Notes: generated by a model not told the origin, from the sequence alone. Positions 32,520 through 43,930 are shown, counted from the stretch's first letter. The stretch: DNA of 64,000 nt from Aphanomyces cochlioides (GCA_019828595.1 JAHQRK010000005.1:3038001-3102000), one strand, 5' to 3'. Program-made: numbers and translations.

Positions 32520-34029
32520 CTACTCTGTTTCTCAATGATTGTCAGCCAAGATTCGTCTAAATACTTAAACCAAGTATATTGAATCAGTAATTAAAAAGTT
32601 ATTCGAAGCTGACATTGCCAAAGAGACTCGCTAGCGAGTTCATTCTTTCCTCCTCCTCGATGCGCATATCTAAAAGATCCAAGGCAAGAGCTTCATCATC
32701 AGTCTTCTTGCTTCTTGGAATTTTGAAGCGATTGTCACCTTTAAATTCTATAACAGCCTTCATGACACGATGAAGTGTTCCAAATGTCTTTTCCAACGTC
32801 ACCCGATCGAGAGCCTCATACGAGGCCTCCACAGCCCCAACTAGATCTTCGATTGATTGACATTCCATGCTTTGCTGCAATGATTGTATCGCGTTGAAAA
32901 AACCAAGATCCAAAACATTGAGATCTGGTGATTTTGGCGGCTGGAAACGCATTTGAATATCCCAACCGTCGCATTGACATGCAGCCGAGATTTCATCTTG
33001 GCGGAGGGTCACATGAGCGGGAGCGTTGTCGTGCTGGAGAAACATTTTTCCACGACATTCAGCGGTTGGCCAAACCCACTTGCTCTTAATTGCAGGTAGT
33101 AAAACTTCAAAAACAAATTGACGATATCGGGCACCGTCAACGTTGAGAGGAGTCCAAACCAAATCACCAGCTTTTCGATTTTTGCTTGTTCGTTGTGCTG
33201 GGATCTTGGTAACGAATGGCCAGCAACCAAGTTTGCCATTCCAATGTTGTCTTGGCCTCGCGACGGCAACCAAGAACATCACCTTGGTGATATGTGATTT
33301 GTTTTGGATATGGTGGGGCACCAACTCTTCGTCATGCCAAAGGATAAATTTGCGGCGAATTCTCGTCATAAAAAACCACTTTTCGTCGACGTGAACAACG
33401 TCGAAAGACTCATTGTTCACGTCGACAAAGGACTCGCAAAACTCGAAGCGGGAAAGCTTTTGCTGTTCTGTCAAAGCTGGCCTTGCCCAGTTGGAACGTC
33501 GGGTCATCCACTTTTGTTGAACGTACGACCACAGCAAGTGCACGGACAGACCTGTTTCTTTTTCGAGCGACCGATATGTTTGTCACTTGTGCAGTGCGGT
33601 GGACTTCACGAGCTCCTCAATTTCAACCGGATCGTATGTCTTCTTCCGGCCGCTACGGCCCTTGATTCTTGCTCGGACGTTGGCAGGCTCGTGAACGGAA
33701 TGGCTTTCATTGCCTCTTCTCCAAATCCGCCATCCGGTGCGTGCAGTGACCGAGAACAGTGAGCAAACTTCATCCATAATTTCACGCGAAACACTTCCAT
33801 TATTGCTTCGTTTTGCGACCTCTATAAACAGTGCCGTGCGCTGATCATCGGTCAAATTTGGCTTCCCCCTTGACATGACGATAACTTCTTCAAATCGAAA
33901 ATATAATTAACAAAAAAATACGTCAAGACTCGTCTCGATGAGACGAACACGATCCACTAGCTTTTCTACCAATCAGATCAGTCTAGTCGGTTTTATGGTG
34001 TTGCTGACAATCATTGGGGAACAGAGTAG
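32520..34029. mobile_element. Plant-type mariner-like element (DD39D) with TA target duplication
   Basis: Left end CTACTCTGTTTCTCAATGAT-TGTCAGC (from 32520) and right end the reverse complement of CTACTCTGTTCCCCAATGAT-TGTCAGC (ending 34029) match at about 25 of 27 bases. TA flanks both ends (32518-32519, 34030-34031). The ends resemble Stowaway and plant mariner termini (CTCCCTCCGTCCC…). Length 1,510 bp with one transposase gene. Confidence 0.9.
32599..33876 (-). pseudogene. Plant-type mariner transposase (DD39D), single in-frame TGA
   Basis: ATG at 33876 (MSRGKPNLTDDQRTALFIEV). A helix-turn-helix N-terminal part ends at TALHK, then TGA (33583-33585), then QTYRSLEKETGLSVHLLWSY continues in the same frame for the rest of about 425 codons. 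Catalytic residues are visible: VVHVDEKWFFM (first Asp), LQHDNAPAH (second Asp) and SPDLNVLDLGFFNAIQSLQ (third Asp, 39 residues after the second). The last motif is characteristic of plant MLEs such as Soymar. The TGA sits where CGA (Arg) would suit, so one C-to-T change could explain it. Confidence 0.88.
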
Positions 34030-34466
34030 TACAAGTTTTTGTGCTTCACCCTGATTGGTCAGTTCCAAACCGATTAATTGGCACAGACCGAAAAATTGGC
34101 GCTTTGCGTTAGACGTTCACACATGTTGGACGTCGGACGTATGAAGCGGCAGTCTAAGTACCATACAGTGTATCATCCGCATGGGCCGATTTGAACTGCT
34201 TCTTCGCTCTCTTTGGTAATGCTTGATTTTTTGTTTTTGATTGGCTAAAATTGCTCATTCCTTAATAATGATTGGGTAAAAATATCGTAAATTATTCATC
34301 TTTAGCGAATTATCTATTTTGCATGGATTTGCTTTTAATAGTACTAGTATTGCTGTTGAAGTGGAAGAGTTGATGAAGAATTTTTTTCTTTGTATTGTGC
34401 TTTCGAGCAAAATTTCGGATATCGGCGTGATTTGTTGAGTCGTTTATCAATCGTTTTGATTGGCTA
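34030..34466. other. AT-rich spacer between mobile elements
   Basis: No gene seen. Contains several GATTGGCT/GATTGGGT strings of CCAAT-box type. Confidence 0.4.
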
Positions 34467-35017
34467 AGGGCTGGTCTGGATGCCCATCAATTTTTTTATT
34501 CCATATAACTGAAATGACATTTTGCAAAATTTTTCCAAAGTTCCAAATTCGCAATTTAAAATGGAATAGTTGGAGAAGTTGTTATTTGTCTGGATGCCAC
34601 AACTTGTGGCCTTCAACATTACGATTTTGTCATACTGCTGTGTCAGTCACTTCCTACCGGAAACTTTGAAATGAGCCAGAGATGAGCAAGGCTCGATCAC
34701 TGTCGCTTCTCAAAGTGTTAGAACATGCAACAGAGTGATAATATATAGTGTGTGCGTGTATTTTTGTAGAGATGACAAGCTGAATCTCAAGCTTGACTCG
34801 ATCAGTGCGTTCATGACGAAAATATGTCATAAAAAAATAGACCAATTTGGTCCATTTCTTTTATGGCATAATTTGGCCAAAACTCCAGAAAATTGTGACA
34901 CAAAATTCTTTGAGAAGGTGGCATCCAGACAGTCAAAATTGAAAATTATGGCATATTTCGAATTATGGCATTTTTTGGCATTTTTATGCCATTTTTGGTG
35001 GCATCCAGACCCGCCCT
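34467..35017. mobile_element. Stowaway-like MITE
   Basis: Ends AGGGCTGGTCTGGATGCC (left) and the reverse complement of AGGGCGGGTCTGGATGCC (right), flanked by TA (34465-34466 and 35018-35019). The interior is AT-rich, contains extra GTCTGGATGCCAC-like copies near 34590 and 34920, and does not code. Probably moved by a mariner transposase. Confidence 0.8.
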
Positions 35018-35264
35018 TATATAACATTCAAGACCAATTTGAACCAATCAAATCCTGACATTGAAAAATCAGCCAATGGGATCGATTCGCGGATCGGTTC
35101 TTTGGCGTGATTCGATTGCGCCGCTACTCAAAATTTGTATCAAATCAATAATAAGAGCGTTTACTTTTATATTTTATTCATCAGAGTATAGTTTATAAAT
35201 TTGTAAAGGTATAAGACTATAAGGTTACGTCATGTTATCATTCATGTCATTAAACCTGGCAAAT

Positions 35265-35441
35265 TTAAAGCTCAATTGCATTGATCGAGTTATCCAATTC
35301 ATACAGTTCTTCATCGAGGATTGCTGTATGGCGCCAACAATTCGAAATTGTTGACTCAGTGACCTCTTGCCACGCTGCTTGGGCCCAGTGCTCTCCTTTG
35401 ATCTTGAGCTTGTCGGCGAGACTGATACGTTGGCGATGCAT
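35265..35441 (-). pseudogene. Pogo/Tigger-like transposase C-terminal remnant
   Basis: A 58-residue frame from an ATG at 35441 (MHRQRISLADKLKIKGEHWA) contains AWQEVTESTISNCWRHTAIL, the C-terminal end of the pogo/Tigger DDE_1 domain (…W..V…TI.NCWRH.GI). The rest of the gene is missing. Confidence 0.6.
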
Positions 35442-35569
35442 TGAGATTCAAAGTTAGCGTTGCCACCACTTAATCTTTCACCTTTCAAATCTTATTGGAT
35501 ATAAAGTATCAATTTATATAAAATATAAAATTATAAAGGTGTGACTAACTCGGGGTTTTACTGTATTAT

Positions 35570-36450
35570 TTGAGGGTCCATCCATGGCCTTACGCATCAT
35601 GTCTTGACAATTCACGCTGCAGCGGGTATGTTTTCGTACCGCGTTTGTCGATGAGCGTGGCACTGCTTGTTTGGACGGCTTCAGCGGAGAACTTAGGGTC
35701 CAGCAGTCGCTCGGCCGTCATGTCCAGCCCTCACTCGTGGTTTATTGTGATAGTTCCGCCTGTATGTACAACCACGTGGGTTCACGGCCTTGCCATAATC
35801 AAGACGAGTGTAGCCATCTATCGTCGAAGAGTGCCATGTCTATTGCATCCACAATTCTTACCGTCGACAGTCGTCTTCGTCATCCTCGAGCACTCCATGA
35901 TGCGGGAGTTCCGTTCCGCTTCAAGTTCTCCACGTCGACTTGTTGAAAACGTCTCTTTCCCGCATCTTGGAGTAGCAATCATGGTAAGAAAACAGCACTT
36001 CCTCTGCGTTCATGACTCGCCAAGCACCCATGGAGATCTGCTTCCTGGAATCCGTGATCACAACACAACCACTTCCACTCTGCAGCGTTCCGTCCATGAA
36101 GTTGACACCGGTGCGCGCCATTTTCCACCGTGGAATATGCATAGTATACTTTATTCAAGTCTAATTCCCCTCGGAAGGGATAGTCCGGAGTGGCCGGTTG
36201 GACATTCGGCTTCTTCGCCGTCTGGTCGTTGATTGTTGAAATGTCCACCACCCGTCTGTCAGACGCGGCAAGGACACCTCCGCGCTGAAGCAGCTTTGAC
36301 TGCGGCCCACAGAGCTTGGATTCAACATGATGATGAAGCACAAGGTTTCTACACTCTCGTGGTCGTTTTTTGCAGCTCGTGGGGACGTCAAGGACGTCCG
36401 TTCTACGACACACATGTCGATGAGATCCTATTTCGTTTGAATGTTACATC
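35570..36450 (-). pseudogene. Uncharacterised gene remnant upstream of lipase fusion 2
   Basis: Coding-like stretches on the minus strand fall in two frames: DISTINDQTAKKPNVQPATP, DYPFRGELDLNKVYYAYSTV, then TGVNFMDGTLQSGSGCVVIT and MGAWRVMNAEEVLFSYHDCY, breaking up further down with stops. No family recognised. The frame changes suggest decay, though a small-intron gene cannot be excluded. Confidence 0.35.
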
Positions 36451-36525
36451 CACTGGTTGACGAACCAGCTGCCTGACAAGTTGACATTCTCTGCTATCAA
36501 CCCTTTGACAAAACAGTAGGGATCC

Positions 36526-39500
36526 ATGCGCTCGGCGCTCGTTCTGCTCTTTCTGCTCTCGACGACAGCTCTGGCCAATACATGCGGCGGCAACTTCCTC
36601 GCCACTAGCACAGAAGCCGGTTGCGCTCTAGGACGCTGCTCCTGCTGGTCGTACATATCCACCTGTTCTGCAACCGAACTCTGTGAAGACGCGACGGCGC
36701 TTGACGGCACGCCGCTCTGCCAGGGACTCTGCACACTCACTCGTATGTCTTTCTTTCTCCCGTTCTCTTTGTTTTACCATCTCCTGTAGCGCTTGGAATC
36801 ACGCTCAAAGTTGTCCAGTGGCTATTTATTGGAGGCTGTCCTCTAGCCATTTTAATCCACCATCTTTATCAAAAGCGGCGGCAGCGTAGTGCCTCCGACA
36901 GCAATGAAAAGGCCGACGTCGATCAGCGGGAAGGCGACGGTCTCGAGGAAAAGTCACAGGAGAACGACCTCATTCATCGAATGGGTCATGCCGTAGAGCA
37001 ACAGTCCGCTGCGGTCGGTCGCGCCGCCAGACATCTTGCTCGACAGGTCACGATGGCATACACTTCCTACGAGTCTCCCCATGCAGTCGCGGCACCGGCG
37101 TTTCCGCCGGAAGAAGACGCTGGCAACTACAGCAACACGGTCGATGCATACATCGATGTCGGCAAACTCACGCGAGGCCAAACGCATGGAGCGTACGTGA
37201 TCAAGACGAATCCACAGATCTACCTCGAAACCATGCACAAGAGTACGTCGTTGTCGTCGGAACTTTCGCTGATATCTTACTGTCGTAGATGTGCTGCCGC
37301 TCTTGTTCTTCTCGATGATCATTGTCCTCGGTCTCACTTGGATCTTTTCAGTCCATCCGACGAGTCTCGACTCCACCGCTGTCCAAGTCGGTCTTGACTC
37401 TTGCGTCGACGACAGCTTTGGAGAAAATTGCTCCAACGTTGTCGCGTCTTCGTCGATGGTTGACGGCGTGAATCCGCAGCGCAGCGTGACGTTTAGTCAT
37501 CCTCAGATTCCGTCGTCGCCCGACATGCTGTCGGTGGATTTCCGCGTCGAGAACAAGACGTTCTTCCACCGGCCAGGGATTTTCACCCTTGGCAATTACA
37601 CTGTCCGTGTTTCAGCTGAAGGCGCGCACATGCCGCTCGTGGACAGCTACACCAACAAGCTCATCGTCGTCTGTGGCTGCGTGGATGCCTCGTGCCGTCC
37701 CATTACTTGTTCAGATGTCCCGCTCGTCGGACTGGACCTCAAGCGGTTCGATTCGCTCCTTTTTGACGTCCGAAAGCGTCAGTACACTGTCGACATCACG
37801 ATCAACCCGAGCGCCAAGTTCCCAACGCCGCCAGATTACAGTTTGTTCGTCCAAGTGTACGACAATCCTTACGAGTGGGCGGCCCAACTCGTCCGTGGGC
37901 TCATTGGTGGCGTCAGCTTCATCGCACTGTTCCACTTTCTGTTCAAGCTGAGCCAACGCCATGTCCAAGAAGCTGCGATGTCTCGCCAAGGCCGTGATCG
38001 GCGCAGATCCGCTGCGACACCACGGATGTCCATCTATGAGCGCGTTTGGGGCCACTTGAGTTTGGAACGCAAAGCGATGGCGTTTATCTTGGCACTCTTG
38101 GCGGCCCATTTCAACCCGCTGATGATTTTCATCACAAGAGCGTCCTTTGGCTCTCCTTCCCGGACATATTTCGTTTTTCGAAGCGTCTTGGAAACGACCA
38201 TGTACACGCTCTCCCTCGGCGCGCTGCTGGTTATACTCGACAGCTATCGCAAAGACAGCCGTGGCTTTACGAACGGCGCAAATTGGCGTCTTATCGGCTG
38301 GCGATCGATTGCCGTCAAGGCGATTATCGTCTTTGGCGTCCTGGCGCTTCGTCTCCAAATGACCGTCAGATCTGAAGGCAATCGCGTGAATGAGTTGGGC
38401 AACACGGTCAACTACGTGGCCGTCGTCGACGCAGTTTTGATTGCCTCCGGCTTTTGCATCTTTTTTTGGGTCGCCATGCATGTCCATCGAGTTTTGGTTG
38501 CCCAGCGGTACAGTGAAACGCGCTACCTCGCGCTGAGCTTTCGCTACTTGACGATCATCACGTATTCCACTCTGACGGTGTTTCTCCTCGACGTGATCAC
38601 TTCCAATGGATTCGGCGCTGTCTCCACCACAAAGTCGGCCGTCTTGCCCACCAGTTCCGTCGTTGGGGAAATGGCATTTGCGATTCTCATGTACTTCGCC
38701 GCCGTGGCGTTCTATCCTCCAACTCCACTGCGTCCTGGATTGATCCCTCGTGGCTACGTCATCCGCGAACGCCGTCAGTTTATGTCGACGCCCAAGGATT
38801 TATCTCCCGTGCATGAATTGTCATCTCCAACGTCGGCTCTCTCGTCACCCAGCTCATTTTCGTCACCGAAACCTGAACCTGTCGTGAGGAAAACAGACCC
38901 GCGCACTTCGATGCTCCAGCGGGCAGCTCCGTTCCGTGCCAAGCCCGTCTCGGAGCCGCACCATCTCTTTTGCCTTGAGACGGCTTGCCTCATGTTCAAT
39001 TGCTCACGCCATGCTTACTACCGCTCGTCTGTCAACCTCAAAGACGATACAAGCGCGGAGGATGGCACTGTGAAGTTCCCAGCATCGAAGTATGTCAATC
39101 AAGCCGCTCTCACGCGCGATGGGCTTCGTGAAGTCGCGCATATCCATGACGAACCAACAGACACGCATGTGTTGGTTTTGCGCCATGCCTCCAAGCTCAT
39201 TTTTGCCTTCCGCGGGACAGTCAGCAAGCAAAACGTCAAGACAGACTTGGAGATTGCTCTGCAGGAAATCGCATGGCTGCCTACTTGTACTGAAAATCCC
39301 TCGTTCTTTATCTTAACGCTGTGTGTAGACGACCATCCTCTTCTTGTCCACAAGGGATTTCTCGCTGCCTACGAGACCGTTCGAGAGCGATGCCATGCAA
39401 TTTTCGAGTCGCTCCACCATGATCATCATGCAGCCGACAGCTACGTCTACTGCACTGGTACGATTGTCAACTTCGAGGAAAGTTGAGTCTTATCCGGCGT

Positions 39501-40130
39501 TTGATCGTAGGACATTCTCTCGGCGGTGCGTTGGCGACGCTGGCAGCTATCGACTTCAAGTGCAATCTGAAGAAGCCGACGATCATGTACAACTACGGCT
39601 CGCCCCGCGTTGGCACTCACAGCTTCCACCACTTTTTCAACGGACATGTAGTTTCTATCCAGACAAGTCCGCCCTAACTGTCTCCTTGACTAGGTTCCCC
39701 TTGCCTTCCGCGTTGTGAACGAAGGGGATTTAGTCTGTGGCATGCCTCAACGCTTGACCATGTCCTGTGGGCGGTACAAGCGTCTGTACAAGCACGTGGG
39801 AACGGAAGTCGTCATGGATGGCAAGACAAATGGCGATTTTATCATTCGCCCCACTTTTGCCGAGAAGAATTTGGTACGACGTGCTTTCGAGATCATGATC
39901 GTGACACAATGGCGTAGATTGTCGAAGTGAGGAAGAAGCCTGGCCGTCACTACCTCAAGGGCTACAAGGAAAACTTGGACGTGATTATCGATGGCGTCCT
40001 CCGCAGTGAAATGTCCCTTGGTGAGTTTCGCCAGCAAACAGCGCTCGAGCGTGCTCTCTACGGCCTCGATACGCTTGACGAAGATGACTTTCAAGATATG
40101 GACAGCGGAAGCCTCGACAACTTAGTGTAA
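36526..40130 (+). CDS. Multi-span membrane protein fused to class-3 lipase, copy 2
   Basis: Seven exons (36526-36742, 36790-37242, 37289-39286, 39329-39457, 39511-39647, 39694-39873, 39918-40130) give 1,108 residues in the same layout as copy 1: signal peptide (MRSALVLLFLLSTTALA), Cys-rich head, single helix (WLFIGGCPLAILIHHLY), luminal domain (LGNYTVRVSAEGAHMPLVDS), multi-span domain (LSLERKAMAFILALLAAHFN to FAAVAFYPPTPLRPG) and lipase_3 with GHSLGGALATLAAIDFKC, NEGDLVCGMPQ and KPGRHYLKGY as Ser-Asp-His. Compared with copy 1 it lacks the intron in DAYIDVG and has two extra introns within the lipase domain. Direct orientation, about 5.5 kb apart. Confidence 0.82.
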
Positions 40131-40314
40131 TGCAGTGACGATCGTCGTAGTGCGTGTATTTATAAGTGAGCTCAAGACAAGCAAATGTTCCATCTCGTCG
40201 TGTTGCCTCCATGACGTGGCGCGTCCACAAACAAGCAATTGAGAAAACTTCCCCTGTGACAGAGTTTCACATACTACATACTGTATTAAAAAAAAAATTT
40301 AATAGTAATATTTA

Positions 40315-41293
40315 GGGCCCGTCTGGCAACCGAAAATATTACATTCTCCGGAAAACATCGGACAAATATTGCCGTTTGTATGCATCCACAGAAAATTTGT
40401 CCTGTATTTTCCAAAATACTCAAAATTCTTTTCATGATTTAATTATTTGTAGTACTACGTTTTGTATGAAATAAAATAAAGTTTGAGTGGAATGCGAATG
40501 GAATGCAAACCACAGAAGGATTTTTCTGCGGGAAAATGAGCCAATCACATTTCGAGAAAATCCCAAAAATAGCATCAAGAGACCCAGGGAGCAAAACACA
40601 GTCTGACCTTAACTGACGTTTGACGAGTCGTAGATAAGATGCAATATGATGAAGAATCTATTGCTAAGAAGTGCAGCACAACAAGCTAAGATAGTGAGAA
40701 GCGTTGAGCAGTTGAGGTGTTGTATTCCCTTTTCTTTCTGTCCATGCAACGCGATGTTTCATTTCAACTTATGGCTGGAATCTACTAGCGTGGTTTTATC
40801 ACTCATCGTTATATTAGAGATATAACACCCTTAGAACAAACACTAAACTCTAAGGTAGTCTCAAGTATGCTGATGATTGCCTGCCTTTTGAAGTCAATAA
40901 AGGCATTTTCGATTGCCATTTGAGACTTGCACGTAAGAGTCGCTGTCTCATGACTTGTGTTTTGGCCAATTAAACACCGCACAACTTTTAATGACTATTG
41001 ATTGGCTGAAATATACATAGTAGGATTATTTTTCTGTGAATTAGTCAATAAATAGGCCCAAAATGCCATTATGAGGCCAAATTCAATAATTGAGGTCAAA
41101 ATATGAACTTGTTTATCTCCAAGAGTTTTGCACCAAGTCCAATATTTTTGGTTGGGATATACTCACTGGAGGCTTCCAAAATGCCATTTTACGAAATAGA
41201 GGTTTTACCTCCATTTTGAATATGCCATAAATCGTTGATCCCAATTTAGCTGAAAATGGCATATTGATTTTGAAATTTTGCCAGACGCACCCT
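40315..41293. mobile_element. Long Stowaway-like MITE
   Basis: Left end GGGCCCGTCTGGCAACC and right end the reverse complement of AGGGTGCGTCTGGCAAAA, flanked by TA (40313-40314, 41294-41295). About 980 bp, AT-rich, no coding capacity. Ends are related to, but differ from, the elements at 18.7 and 34.5 kb (GTCTGG core). Confidence 0.6.
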
Positions 41294-41358
41294 TAGGCTT
41301 TATTGAGTTATCAAACGTGGAGACGTCGTCATGGAAGGCTTGTGAGCCTGATGAATTA

Positions 41359-41816
41359 CTAGTACTTGAGCACAGCGACGACGCCAGCCCCAGCAATCGT
41401 CAAGACGGAGACAAGACCTGTCAAGTAGGCAATGCTTCGAGGGATGGCCAAAGCGTTGGCATACGCGACAGTATGGCCAATGCGGGCAGCCGTGAAGACA
41501 ATAACGCTGTAGCCAACGATTGTTCCATCGCCCCCCGCAGCAATAACCGCCCACGTTGTAACTAGACCGATAGGAATATTTTCCAAGTCGTTCATCGTAA
41601 TGCGATCCCGACCAGCTTGGCGGCCTTGAGGGTTTCGTCTTTGGGATCGGCATCGGCCACGCCGAACGACTGCTTTCCGTCGGCCGTATCTTCAGGAGCA
41701 CGGCTGCCAGCCTTGAATTTAGCTGCCGCACCAAAAAAAACAGTCACGACGTGCTTCACGAGGAGCACGGCAGTGCCAGCCATAGCGGCTTGGACGGCAA
41801 ACTTGTGGTCAGACAT
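41359..41816 (-). pseudogene. MAPEG-family gene with a one-base frameshift
   Basis: N-terminal half (MSDHKFAVQAAMAGTAVLLV, RAPEDTADGKQSFGVAD, DETLKAAKLV) and C-terminal half (RDRITMNDLENIPIGLVTTW, FTAARIGHTVAYANALAIPR, ending AGAGVVAVLKY) together match the whole MAPEG family and the homologue at 13.7 kb, but lie in different frames. The shift falls around 41600-41610, between KLV and the NDLENI motif, with no room for an intron. It is a recent pseudogene, a sequencing error, or a frame change in translation. Confidence 0.75.
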
Positions 41817-42096
41817 GACTCAAAAAGGGAAATGACGCTCGTCGATTTTGACTATTAATAGCCTCTGATCCTCTAATCTTCCTCGAGGTTCCCCGAATCT
41901 AGCCTGTCTACCCTCACTTTACGTTAAATTAAATATAACTTATGTTTTATTCATGATTCAGAATTAAAACGCGTCAATTACTGAAAAAACTTGTAGATTT
42001 TTAGTTTAAACTGTTTTGACGTGGCATTCGGAGGATGCAGGAATTTTAGTCAACTCGAGGTGATTCATGAGCCAGCTGAGGGAGGAAACGAGCTGT
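41817..42096. other. Spacer between MAPEG copy and WD40 gene
   Basis: Short AT-rich spacer (280 bp), no feature recognised beyond T/A runs. Confidence 0.4.
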
Positions 42097-43399
42097 CTAC
42101 TGTAGCCTTTCCAAAGAAGAGTTCGCACGGTCCCAGCCGTACAAGTCGATCCGACCGCTGAATGAACTCGTCAGGACTTGCACGACAGAAGACGACGACG
42201 ACGATGTAGTGTCGGCTGCGCCGTCGCGCACACAACTCAAGCTTGTAAACATGCCTACAATCTAGTTGTCTCTGTGTTGATCGCTTTCGTGGCTTTACCA
42301 GAGGATGCGTCGTGAGAGGACGAAAGCAGCTCTCCGGTTTCCATGTTCCACACCCGAATCGTGCTATCTTTGGACGCGGTGATGCCTTCGTCGTTGCTAC
42401 AAGTCGTGGAATCAGTCGGCTCTCGGTGATGGATGGAGATATACTGATGAGGAATATAAGCGCACGCTGTCGTGTCTTGACTGTGGCCAGTGAGCTCAAC
42501 GACTTGTTTGCCCGTGCGACGGTCCCAAACGCGGCCTTCACACCCCACGGCGTTGAAACCCTTGCTGGTTGTGAAGAGGTAGAGCCCGTCTTCAGAAACG
42601 TCCAATGCCAATGGAAAGTAGACGTAGCCTTCGATCGTCTGAGCTGGCGACTTCCAAGCCCGACAATCCCAAATGCGCAGACGTAAATCTTCTCCACCTT
42701 GCGCGACAAGCTGGGCTTCCGTTGGCACCCACGCCATGCACGTGACAATGTTTTGCGAGACGATCGTCTGTTGTATTCGCGCTGCAGTCTCGACGTCCCA
42801 AAGCGCCACGCTCGTGTCGCGACTTCCTGATGCCACGCGCTTCTCATCATCTACGGCAGCGTTGAAAGAGTTGGCCACGAGCAATCTTACGATCAATTGC
42901 TAGTGACGACACAGTTAAGGTGTGACCGGAGTAAGTTTGAGTTTTCGAAGTGGCGTCGTCTTTCAATGGAAATGCAAGTGCATGACGGGCAATCGTCGTG
43001 TCTCTGGAACATGAAAAGAGGCTAGCGATAGGAAGGTTCAACCGGTTTGTCGTGGACTGCCGTACCTTTTAGTCTGTTGAGCATACAGCAGCTTGTTGAC
43101 GCTCCGAGAATGCGTTGTCCAAGTATGAACGACTTGCTTGGCCTTCCAGTCGATGACTTTGATCGATCCGTCGTCCCAACTCGAGGCGCACAAGTTGTCG
43201 GTCGTGTGAATCACGCATGATGCCTACGGAGAGAGAACCAACTACGTTAACATGCTTGTTGAATAGGAAGTACCGGAATGTTCGGTTGGGAATAGATTGC
43301 ATCGAGATGATGAGTTACGTCGGGAGGATGATCGTCCGGGGCATCTGTGGCCCAAGTATTGATGTCCCGGCGACCAGGTGTGGACGAGCAAGCTCCCAT
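42097..43399 (-). CDS. WD40-repeat protein (WDR31-like)
   Basis: ATG at 43399 opens with MGACSSTPGRRD, a candidate N-myristoylation/palmitoylation signal. Several short introns follow. Repeats are visible as SSWDDGSIKVIDWKAKQVVH, ASGSRDTSVALWDVETAARI, AQGGEDLRLRIWDCRAWKSP, GCEGRVWDRRTGKQVVELTG, TASKDSTIRVWNMETGELLS and, after an intron near 42257-42300, SSFSGRIDLYGWDRANSSLE. The last exon ends at TAG 42097-42099, giving a seven-blade-like propeller. Overall order and the central YVYFPLALDVSEDGLYLFTT resemble WDR31, a ciliary protein, which suits a zoosporic organism; that orthology is an inference. Confidence 0.75.
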
Positions 43400-43486
43400 C
43401 GAAGGAACGAGAGCGAAACTGTCATGAAACGGTGTCAAGAAAGGAAGCCAAGATACGACAGCAGGAGGTCTCTATTATATGATCGT

Positions 43487-43930
43487 TCAAAGGTCTTTCC
43501 ACTCGGCATTTGCGGGCTCTTTGGCCGACGATTCGTCCGTCGTGCGAATCGCTTGCTTCAATTTGCCATCTTTGCTACAAGGACTTTGAATCCACCTCTC
43601 ACACACGAAGACAAACCTCGAATTGGCCAAGACCAAGTAGTTACTCAAGCCACGCACAGCACTGGCTTTAGCGTTTTCGATCTTGACTTCATCCGTTTCG
43701 TGCATGTGTTTGCGGAACTCGGCGCGAAGCATGCTTCGAATCGCTTCTCCCTTCTTCGTCTACGAGTTGAACATGAGCCACCGAGTCAATTCCGAGTCTC
43801 AAAGCTTACCTTGCCTCCAATATGGTTGGCGAGACGTAGGCAGTCGCGGTAGAGCTACAAGATGTGTCAATTCTGGATGCTGAGAGAGTCATACTTGGAG
43901 AGACGTGCGGGTCACTTGCGGCGTGCTCAT
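43487..43930 (-). CDS. LYR-motif (complex 1 LYR) protein
   Basis: Four exons (43930-43895, 43854-43810, 43759-43617, 43574-43487) give 103 residues: MSTPQVTRTSLQ then LYRDCLRLANHIGGK then TKKGEAIRSMLRAEFRKHMH and SAVRGLSNYLVLANS. The LYR tripeptide opens exon 2 and the downstream Arg/Phe pattern fits Complex1_LYR proteins, which bind acyl carrier protein and help assemble iron-sulfur or respiratory complexes in mitochondria. The tail (DESSAKEPANAEWKDL) is not conserved. Tiny exons make it easy to miss. Confidence 0.8.
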
